Position numbers and translations under genes: made by a program. From the NCBI GenBank assembly GCA_017646485.1, contig JAGCML010000059.1:1-5763 (forward strand): a DNA stretch of 5,763 nt. The letters are read 5' to 3'. How positions within the stretch are numbered: position 1 is the stretch's first letter; the number at the start of each line of letters is the position of its first letter. Positions 1-4,517 of this stretch are shown here, piece by piece. The stretch is from Kiritimatiellia bacterium (lineage in GTDB: Bacteria; Verrucomicrobiota; Kiritimatiellia; RFP12; DVOR01). A model generated the notes under the pieces. That model did not search any database. It was not told the origin of the DNA and saw only the letters and a program-made list of their open reading frames with translations.

Positions 1-791
1 ATAGGCGTCCCAAGCGAGGCCATGTGTACACGAATCTGATGCGTGCGCCCAGTTTCGATGCAACACGTCACCCGGCTGAGCCCATTCGGGAGCGTAGCAA
101 GGCGTTTCCAATGTGTAATTGCGCGTCGACCATTCGTCTTCACAATCGCCATCTTCTGACGATGAAAGGGCGATCGTCCCATGAGATTATCGAGGGTTCC
201 CTCTGGTGTGGGCACGCCATGCACAATGGCCAGATAGGTCTTGGTCAATTGATGCGTCGCGAAGGTTTCGACTAAGGCGTGATGCGCACGTTCGTTCTTG
301 GCCACCACCATCACCCCAGAGGTGTCCATGTCTAAACGATGCACAATCCCAGGGCGCTTTTCGCCCCCAATCCCCTTTAAATCGGGGCAATGATAGAGCA
401 GGGCATTCACCAAGGTGCCGTGACTATGTCCACACGCAGGGTGCACGACTAAGCCGGCCGCTTTGTCGAGAGCAATGATGTCTTCATCCTCATAGAGAAT
501 ATCAAGCGGGATGTCCTCGGGGATAATATCAACAGGTTCAGCGGGTGGCAATGTCAAGACGAGTGTCAAACCGGGTTGTGGCGCGATGGAGAGTTTCGAG
601 ATGGTGCGTCCTTCGCTATCGGTCAAACACCCAGATTTCGCCAAGGCCTGAATCCTTGAACGTGTCAATTCGGGCAACTTACTGGCAAGCCATTGGTCTA
701 ATCGTCTGGCATCTGCGCCGCCTTCAATTGTTAAGGTGAAGACTTCGGCGTCGTTGGTTTCATCTGTAGCTGTCTGAGGCACTTCATCCAT
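1..791 (-). CDS. rluD: RluA-family 23S rRNA pseudouridine synthase, RluD-like (3' end missing)
   Basis: The gene reads leftwards from an ATG at 791-789 and is open to the window edge: 263 full codons plus two bases, with no stop. The RluA family isomerises specific uridines to pseudouridine; E. coli RluD modifies helix 69 of 23S rRNA. An S4-type RNA-binding domain is visible at about residues 28-82 (RRLDQWLASKLPELTRSRIQ region), followed by the catalytic domain. Signature motifs are EDIPLDILYEDEDIIALDK (92-110), LVVHP (114-118), HRLDMDTSG at 151-159 with the presumed catalytic Asp154, and ETGRTHQIRVHM at 246-257. Roughly 60 C-terminal residues should lie outside the window, judging from E. 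coli RluD. Motif order and spacing fit RluD better than RluA or RluC, but the exact target uridines are inferred. It lies 53 nt downstream of truA on the same strand, probably cotranscribed. No Shine-Dalgarno precedes the ATG; the leader is pyrimidine-rich. Confidence 0.92.
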   Translation of the reverse strand, partial: MDEVPQTATDETNDAEVFTLTIEGGADARRLDQWLASKLPELTRSRIQALAKSGCLTDSEGRTISKLSIAPQPGLTLVLTLPPAEPVDIIPEDIPLDILYEDEDIIALDKAAGLVVHPACGHSHGTLVNALLYHCPDLKGIGGEKRPGIVHRLDMDTSGVMVVAKNERAHHALVETFATHQLTKTYLAIVHGVPTPEGTLDNLMGRSPFHRQKMAIVKTNGRRAITHWKRLATLPNGLSRVTCCIETGRTHQIRVHMASLGTP

Positions 792-802
792 GGCACGATT
801 AC

Positions 803-839
803 GAGAGAAAAAGGAGGGGAAGGTGAGGGGAAGGGAGAG
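803..839. other. Polypurine/polypyrimidine tract in the truA-rluD gap
   Basis: On the plus strand, 36 of 37 bases are purines (only t824 breaks the run). In the mRNA of the leftward genes this is an almost pure C/U stretch ending about 11 nt before the rluD start. It replaces the expected Shine-Dalgarno. Ribosomal protein S1 is known to favour pyrimidine-rich single-stranded RNA, so a role as an S1-dependent translation start is a reasonable inference. On DNA such tracts can also adopt triplex structures. The AGGAGG seen on the plus strand serves no plus-strand gene. Confidence 0.6.
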
Positions 840-844
840 CCGAA

Positions 845-1609
845 TCAATACCACACGCGATAGAGCGTGAGACCCGCTGCAGGCGCCGAAGGGACGCGCG
901 CTGTGCGTTTGTTGCCGGGCTCTAAAAGCGGAAGCACCGCCTCTGGGGGTTCATTTCCGCCACCAACGCGTAGGAGGAAACCCACTAAAGAGCGTACCAT
1001 TTTATAAAGGAAGCCGCTCCCTTGCACGCGGAAACAGACTCTGGAACCGCGCTTGGTCACTTCAAATTCATAAATGGTGCGCACGGTCGACTCAATGGGG
1101 CGATTGGCATTCGCCGCAAAGGCCGCAAAATCATGCGTGCCAATGAGATAACTAATCGCCTTCTGCATCGCCTCAAGATCTAATGGACGCACGATGTGCG
1201 CATTGTAGAGACGTTTATTGGGCGGTAAAAGACGCGTGTTCCAGACGTAATAGCGATATTCTTTTCGCTTGGCATCAAAGCGTGCATGGAAGTGTGGGTC
1301 CACCTCTTGTACCGAAATAGCTCGGATATCTGGCGGCAAACGCCCATTGGCATTGAGCGCCATTTTGAGCGAACGCACGGTCATACGCGTCACAAGATCC
1401 ACATGAAAGACCTGCCCATGCGCGTGCACCCCATGGTCTGTGCGACCGCTACTATGAATATCTACCTTGGGTGCCTTTACGATGCCGGCGAGGACCTGCT
1501 CAATGGTCTCCTGCACACTGGGAAAACCCGGCTGGGTTTGCCAACCGAAATAGGCCGTACCATCGTAAGAACAAATAATTTTAAAGCGTCTTGGCGTCTC
1601 TTCACTCAT
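845..1609 (-). CDS. truA: tRNA pseudouridine(38-40) synthase TruA
   Basis: This is a complete 254-residue protein, close to the usual TruA length (E. coli 270). TruA converts uridines 38, 39 and/or 40 in the anticodon arm of many tRNAs to pseudouridine, in the cytoplasm, as a dimer. Visible family motifs are YDGTAYFGWQ (15-24), SSGRTDHGVHAHGQ (53-66) with the catalytic Asp58, FDAKRKEYRYYVWN (111-124) with the conserved Tyr118, GTHDFAAF (157-164), GSGFLYKMVRSLVGFLLRVG (197-216), and the C-terminal APAAGLTLYRVWY. The ATG at 1609 gives the normal N-terminus (MSEETPRRFKIICSYDGT). It has no Shine-Dalgarno, and a -10 box sits only 9 nt upstream, so the message may be nearly leaderless. The stop codon at 845-847 is 53 nt before the rluD-like start; the two probably form an RNA-modification operon. 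Identification is secure. Confidence 0.97.
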   Translation of the reverse strand: MSEETPRRFKIICSYDGTAYFGWQTQPGFPSVQETIEQVLAGIVKAPKVDIHSSGRTDHGVHAHGQVFHVDLVTRMTVRSLKMALNANGRLPPDIRAISVQEVDPHFHARFDAKRKEYRYYVWNTRLLPPNKRLYNAHIVRPLDLEAMQKAISYLIGTHDFAAFAANANRPIESTVRTIYEFEVTKRGSRVCFRVQGSGFLYKMVRSLVGFLLRVGGGNEPPEAVLPLLEPGNKRTARVPSAPAAGLTLYRVWY

Positions 1610-1618
1610 AACTGCTAA

Positions 1619-1627
1619 AGTATAGCA
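1619..1627 (-). promoter_or_regulatory. Extended -10 promoter of truA
   Basis: Read leftwards, TGC followed by TATACT (TATACT at 1624-1619) matches an extended -10 element. No convincing -35 is found 16-18 bp upstream, where the sequence is GC-rich repeat; this is tolerated for extended -10 promoters. Standard spacing puts the transcription start near 1612, only about 3 nt ahead of the truA ATG. Inferred from sequence only. Confidence 0.55.
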
Positions 1628-1668
1628 AATTTGAGGGAGTAGTGCGCTCGCTTCGCTTTCAGTTGAAG

Positions 1669-1696
1669 GTTAGCCGTTTGCTGTTAGCCGTTAGCT
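1669..1696. repeat. Heptamer tandem repeat GTTAGCC (4 units)
   Basis: Four consecutive 7-bp units read gttagcc, gtttgct, gttagcc, gttagct, with a degenerate continuation (gttcg). The repeat lies upstream of truA at the edge of the mosaic repeat region. It is flanked on both sides by GCTCGCTTCGCT-like low-complexity sequence (1646-1657 and 1701-1718). Any short peptide reading through it is a repeat artefact. Confidence 0.75.
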
Positions 1697-1740
1697 GTTC
1701 GTTCGCTTTGCTCGCTTGCGGTTGGTTATTGACGAGCGGC

Positions 1741-1791
1741 GAGACATAAGGGACAAAGGGGTGAGGGGACAAAGGGACAAAAGAGACAAAG
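1741..1791. repeat. GGGACAAAG-type short repeat cluster
   Basis: Four GACAAA(G/A) units start at 1752, 1768, 1776 and 1785, with a related GACATAAG at 1743. Spacing is irregular (16, 8 and 9 bp). The plus strand is almost entirely purine and C here. It is part of the 1620-2103 repeat mosaic; no function is evident. Confidence 0.65.
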
Positions 1792-1858
1792 AATTTCACC
1801 AGCACGCCTTTTTCCTTGTTTTCTGTGTGCTCCGTGGACTCTAAATTCCCATGCTGCC

Positions 1859-2043
1859 GTCCTGCGCGTAGCGCCCAACTGGGGACTGGCAACCGCAGTG
1901 AGCGCAGCGAACGAAACTGTAAACCGTGGCGTAGCCACACCCCACACTGGCAGTCCTGCGCGTAGCGCCCTTTTGGTGTATTTGGTGTATTTTGTGGTTT
2001 CCTAAAAATCCACATGCAGTCCTGCGCGCAGCCTCCAACTGGG
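1859..2043. repeat. Three dispersed copies of a GTCCTGCGCGTAGCGCCC box
   Basis: Copies lie at 1859-1876 and 1953-1970 (identical over 18 bp) and at 2019-2043, which is diverged in the middle (GCGCAGCCTCC). Copies 1 and 3 are both followed by AACTGGG; copy 2 instead runs into the TTTGGTGTA nonamers. Copies 2 and 3 are preceded by CA, copy 1 by GCC. All share one orientation, and copies start 94 and 66 bp apart. This looks like a dispersed intergenic repeat, not a CRISPR: the unequal spacing, short diverged units and repeat-filled intervals argue against one. Confidence 0.75.
1972..1998. repeat. TTTGGTGTA nonamer tandem repeat
   Basis: Two exact 9-bp units (1972-1980 and 1981-1989) are followed by a degenerate third (ttttgtggt). 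On the minus strand it reads as an ACCACAAAATACACCAAATA-type sequence. It sits directly between GTCCTGCGCG boxes 2 and 3. Confidence 0.65.
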
Positions 2044-2103
2044 AACCAGGCAATATGCGCCCGAGCATAAAGTGCAGGGAAACTGCGCCACAGACGCCTA
2101 AAC

Positions 2104-2136
2104 AAAAAAGATGAAGCGCCCGATGGGCGCTTCATC
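2104..2136 (-). terminator. Intrinsic terminator of rpsA
   Basis: A perfect 12-bp inverted repeat (GATGAAGCGCCC at 2110-2121, GGGCGCTTCATC at 2125-2136) encloses a 3-nt loop. On the minus strand it is followed by six T residues (2109-2104) and then GTTT. It begins 25 nt after the rpsA stop codon. This is a textbook rho-independent terminator for leftward transcription; on the plus strand there is no adequate U-run. Confidence 0.95.
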
Positions 2137-2161
2137 TGCTGAGTTTTCTTTAAGGGAAAAC

Positions 2162-3901
2162 TTAGTTCTGGCCGGGCTGCCATTCTTCGGAGGAAGCGAA
2201 AGCTTCTTCGAAAGCATTGGCGAAAGCACCGAGCTGAACGGCTGCTGCAGGATCGCTATCAGCTTCAGCGGTGAGACGAGCCACTTCGCCTTCATCCATG
2301 GTGACTGCCTTGATGGAGAGGCCGATGCGGCGTTCATCGCGGTCAATCTTCACGATGCGAGCTTCAACTTCCTGGCCCACCTTGAGTGCGTCACGCACCT
2401 TTTCGATGTGCTGATCGGAGATCTGGGAGATGTGCACGAGGCCATCCACGCCATCTTCGAGTTCGATGAAAGCACCGAAGGAAGCGATCTTGGAAACCTT
2501 ACCCTTAACGATCTGGCCGATCTGGTAAGTGGAAGCGATGGAGCTCCAGGGGTCGGTCTGAGCCTGCTTGAGGCCGAGGCTGATGCGCTGGTTAGCCGTG
2601 TCGATTTCGAGCACGATTGCTTCAACGGGCTGACCCTTCTGAAGGACTTCGGAAGGATGGTTGATCTTACGCGTCCAAGACATGTCGGAAACGTGGATCA
2701 TGCCGTCAATGCCTTCTTCCATTTCCACGAATGCACCATAGGTGGTGAAGTTACGCACCTTGCCGGTGATGCGAGAACCGACAGGATAACGATCCTGGAC
2801 GGTGTCCCAAGGATTGGCTTCGGTCTGACGGATGCCGAGTGCGATCTTCTGGTTGGTCGAATCGATGTTGAGGACCACGACGTCCACTTCGTCACCGATG
2901 TTGAGCACGTCAGAGGCACGAGCGATGCGCTTCGTCCAGCTGAATTCGGAAACGTGCACGAGGCCTTCGATGCCGGGCTCGAGTTCAACAAACGCACCGT
3001 AAGGAGCGAGGTTGACCACCTTGCCGTGCAAGCGGGAACCAACAGGATAACGGGTTTCGATAGCATCCCAGGGATTTGCCTGAGCCTGCTTGAGGCCGAG
3101 GGAGACGCGTTCGCGTTCCAAATCCACATCGAGGATCATCACATCGAGTTCCTGACCGACCTTGAGGAGTTCGGACGGGTGCTTGATGCGGCCCCAGCTC
3201 ATATCGGTGATGTGCAAGAGACCATCCATACCATCGAGGTCGACGAATGCGCCGAAATCGGTGATATTCTTGACCTTACCATGCACCACCTGACCCTTAG
3301 CGAGGGTTTCGAGGAGGGCGTGCTTCTTTTCAGCCATCTGGCTCTCGAGGAGCTCACGACGGGAGACGATGATGTTACGACGTTCGTCGGAAATCTTGAT
3401 GATGGTGAAGTCGAGAGCAGCGTCGGAGATGTAGATGTCCAAGTCGCGGGAAGGATTGACATCAACCTGGGAACCAGGAAGGAATGCATCCACGCCATCG
3501 ACAGCGACGATCAAGCCGCCACGCACCTTGCTCTTGATAACGCCGGAAACCGTGTCGCCTTCTTTGTACTTGGCGAGGATAGCTTCCCAACGGATCTTTT
3601 CATCGGCCTGGCGCTTGGAGACCACGACCATGCCGTTTTCACCTTCGAGGTCGATGAGCAACACATCGAATTCTTCGCCGATGGTGACTGCATCGATATT
3701 GTCGAACTCATTAGCGGGGACGGAACCAGCGGACTTGCAGCCGATGTCCACGAGGACTTCGTTGCCACGCTTACCGGTGACTTTACCCTTAACGATAGAG
3801 CCTGCGGTAGGGACGCTGTTCTGCGTATTCAACGCAGCAATCAGTTCATCATAGAGACCACCGGTCTTTTCGACCGCCTTCTGAGGTTTGCGAATAGCCA
3901 T
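2162..3901 (-). CDS. rpsA: 30S ribosomal protein S1
   Basis: This complete 579-residue protein is near the usual length of six-domain S1 (E. coli 557). S1 binds the 30S subunit and single-stranded mRNA leaders, helping start translation on structured or Shine-Dalgarno-less messages. Six S1 (OB-fold) domains are visible at about 34-97, 115-182, 202-271, 287-358, 374-445 and 461-531. Domains 3-6 are the most regular, each with a GKVxxxxxFGAFVxLxxGxxGLxHxS-like pattern. Domains 1-2 are divergent, as is typical for the ribosome-binding end. An Asp/Glu- and Ala-rich tail follows (532-579). The ATG at 3901 has an A-rich upstream region without a Shine-Dalgarno, as is known for other rpsA genes. Codon use is strongly biased: the codon-aligned antisense frame is stop-free across the gene, so no TTA, CTA or TCA codon occurs. 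It stands alone as a transcription unit with its own promoter and terminator. Confidence 0.97.
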   Translation of the reverse strand: MAIRKPQKAVEKTGGLYDELIAALNTQNSVPTAGSIVKGKVTGKRGNEVLVDIGCKSAGSVPANEFDNIDAVTIGEEFDVLLIDLEGENGMVVVSKRQADEKIRWEAILAKYKEGDTVSGVIKSKVRGGLIVAVDGVDAFLPGSQVDVNPSRDLDIYISDAALDFTIIKISDERRNIIVSRRELLESQMAEKKHALLETLAKGQVVHGKVKNITDFGAFVDLDGMDGLLHITDMSWGRIKHPSELLKVGQELDVMILDVDLERERVSLGLKQAQANPWDAIETRYPVGSRLHGKVVNLAPYGAFVELEPGIEGLVHVSEFSWTKRIARASDVLNIGDEVDVVVLNIDSTNQKIALGIRQTEANPWDTVQDRYPVGSRITGKVRNFTTYGAFVEMEEGIDGMIHVSDMSWTRKINHPSEVLQKGQPVEAIVLEIDTANQRISLGLKQAQTDPWSSIASTYQIGQIVKGKVSKIASFGAFIELEDGVDGLVHISQISDQHIEKVRDALKVGQEVEARIVKIDRDERRIGLSIKAVTMDEGEVARLTAEADSDPAAAVQLGAFANAFEEAFASSEEWQPGQN

Positions 3902-4025
3902 TTGGCTTTGCTTTCTGTTTGACGAGCGCGCTCCTCATCGCCTTGTCACGCGGACAATAGGTGGCTTTGGGGTGGTTAAGCGCCCGGTTGTTAATAAAAA
4001 CCCTTCTCCCAACACAGGAAAAGGA
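3902..4025 (-). promoter_or_regulatory. rpsA 5' leader with possible hairpins
   Basis: The predicted leader is about 124 nt. At its extreme 5' end CCUUUUCC (4024-4017) can pair with GGAGAAGG (4009-4002), giving 8 bp including one GU, with a 7-nt loop followed by G and UUUUU (4000-3996). That resembles a weak terminator or a 5' stabilising hairpin. UUGUC/GACAA (3957-3953 and 3947-3943) forms a second small stem. GAGGAG (3936-3931) can pair with CUCGUC (3926-3921) over a CGCG loop, with one mismatch. S1 synthesis is autoregulated through the leader in E. coli; a similar role here is inference. Confidence 0.4.
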
Positions 4026-4031
4026 GCGCAA

Positions 4032-4061
4032 ATTATAGCATAATCCTTTGAAAGAGAGCAA
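4032..4061 (-). promoter_or_regulatory. Sigma-70-type promoter of rpsA
   Basis: Leftwards, TTGCTC (4061-4056) is followed after 18 bp by a perfect TATAAT (4037-4032), preceded by TGC, making an extended -10. The -35 is weak, but the DNA just upstream is AT-rich (run of T at 4063-4069 on the plus strand), like an UP element. Transcription should begin near 4025. The strength fits a highly expressed ribosomal gene. Confidence 0.8.
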
Positions 4062-4070
4062 CTTTTTTAT

Positions 4071-4115
4071 GACGTTTTACACCTATAAATGGCATTATTT
4101 TGCAGATAAAACGTC
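4071..4115. repeat. Nested inverted repeat upstream of the rpsA promoter
   Basis: Perfect 9-bp arms GACGTTTTA (4071-4079) and TAAAACGTC (4107-4115) are separated by 27 bp. Almost at their centre lies a second dyad, AATG-G-CATT (4088-4096). The inner arm is 10 bp upstream of the rpsA -35. No U-run follows either strand, so it is not a standard terminator. It could be an operator or a cruciform-forming element. Confidence 0.6.
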
Positions 4116-4126
4116 TATTGCACAAG

Positions 4127-4320
4127 AAATAAGGGCGATAGTTCATTGCTCCCGCTCACAGAGGTAAATTCGTAAGATGTTGTAAAGACGCTAAAAGGGC
4201 GCCGTTCACAGCGTCGCTCGCAGAGGTAAATTCGTAAGCCCTGGAAGGGCGACAGAACACTGCCGGGGGGATTGCGCGCTGGGAAATAGGGGCGACAGAC
4301 AAACCCAGGGCGCAGGAAAT
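4127..4320. repeat. Tandem array of degenerate AAGGGCGACAG-headed repeats, left copy
   Basis: Four sub-units follow one another, each headed by a box like AAGGGCGACAG: 4131-4141, 4195-4201 (AAGGGCG only), 4245-4255 and 4288-4298. The first two also share the core CAGAGGTAAATTCGTAAG (4159-4176 and 4221-4238). The third carries GCCGGGGG; the fourth runs into CCCAGGGCGC. GCCCTGGAAGGGC (4238-4250) is a small perfect hairpin with a 5-bp stem. The same units recur at 5661 onward in the same orientation. This resembles dispersed intergenic repeats remembered from PVC genomes. Minus-strand reading frames across it are repeat artefacts. Confidence 0.8.
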
Positions 4321-4403
4321 GAAAAAGAGGCCCCATGTGACGACCTCATCAACCATTCGGAAAAACATCCCGTTTCCAAGGAATCAATGACTGGTAAATC
4401 CGC

Positions 4404-4432
4404 TTGAAATGGAGATGGGGGTTTACTATAAT
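4404..4432 (+). promoter_or_regulatory. Sigma-70-type promoter of the SDR gene pair
   Basis: TTGAAA (4404-4409) and TATAAT (4427-4432) are separated by exactly 17 bp, one of the closest consensus matches in the window. The start of transcription should lie near 4439, leaving a leader of about 79 nt before the ATG at 4518. I see no clear riboswitch or hairpin in that leader. It is divergent from the rpsA promoter about 340 bp away. Confidence 0.85.
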
Positions 4433-4505
4433 GGTTGCAACGCATGTACACTTGGTGATTAAAGCAAAATGATTACCATATCTCGACATTGAACAAAATG
4501 AGGCA

Positions 4506-4512
4506 AAGGCGG
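4506..4512 (+). promoter_or_regulatory. Shine-Dalgarno-like site of the SDR gene
   Basis: AAGGCGG ends 5 nt before the ATG at 4518. It contains AAGG at workable spacing; a second GAGG lies at 4500-4503. It is modest, but it is the only purine-rich ribosome binding site in front of a gene in this window, and it supports the chosen start. Confidence 0.55.
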
Positions 4513-4517
4513 TTTCC

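Larger units (their letters stand above)
1620..2103. other. Gene-free mosaic of short repeats between rpsA and truA
   Basis: This 484-bp stretch lies between the rpsA terminator and the truA promoter. It holds several unrelated repeat families side by side: GTTAGCC heptamers, GACAAAG units, a TGTGTGCTCCGTGGA stretch (about 1823-1837) of the CCACGGA type, three GTCCTGCGCG boxes, nonamers TTTGGTGTA, and GAGCGCAGCGAACGA low complexity (about 1899-1915). Several minus-strand frames stay open at once, the longest 174 codons. That frame begins inside rpsA, crosses the terminator hairpin and consists of translated repeats, so I do not call a gene. Confidence 0.7.

Noticed and set aside
187..478. Plus- and minus-strand frames of 67-90 codons within 1-791
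   Set aside because: They are shadows of the rluD-like gene, whose reading frame carries all conserved pseudouridine-synthase motifs.
1286..1618. 110-codon plus-strand frame
   Set aside because: It is antisense to truA, has no family features and overlaps the catalytic motif region of a certain gene.
1859..2043. Possible CRISPR-like array from three spaced repeats
   Set aside because: Spacing is unequal (94 and 66 bp), the third copy is diverged, intervals contain other repeats, and no cas genes are near.
1659..2183. 174-codon minus-strand frame, plus two other open minus-strand frames in the same spacer
   Set aside because: The frame starts within rpsA, reads through a strong terminator and consists of translated short repeats (NTPNTPKG, TEHTENKEK, LTANSKRL). 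Other frames are open too, showing low stop density rather than coding.
2111..3922. 603-codon open frame on the plus strand opposite rpsA
   Set aside because: It is codon-aligned antisense to a clear S1 gene, starts inside the rpsA terminator hairpin and has no promoter or ribosome site. Its protein is the mirror of S1 repeats. It follows from codon bias in rpsA.
3849..4061. 70-codon minus-strand frame across the rpsA leader and start
   Set aside because: It begins at the rpsA -35 region, upstream of the predicted transcription start, and overlaps rpsA in another frame. Nothing suggests a leader peptide.
4238..4250. GCCCTGGAAGGGC hairpin as a terminator
   Set aside because: The 5-bp stem has no U-run on either strand. 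It is better explained as an internal part of the dispersed repeat.
4319..4390. 23-codon plus-strand frame (MKKRPHVTTSSTIRKNIPFP...) between the repeat array and the SDR promoter
   Set aside because: AGGA lies too close to the ATG, the frame lies upstream of the only visible promoter, and it is too short to support without conservation.
4115..4451. Overlapping minus-strand frames of 70-81 codons, one with a hydrophobic stretch
   Set aside because: They run through the degenerate repeat array and into the SDR promoter in several frames at once. No conserved motif, promoter or ribosome site supports any of them.
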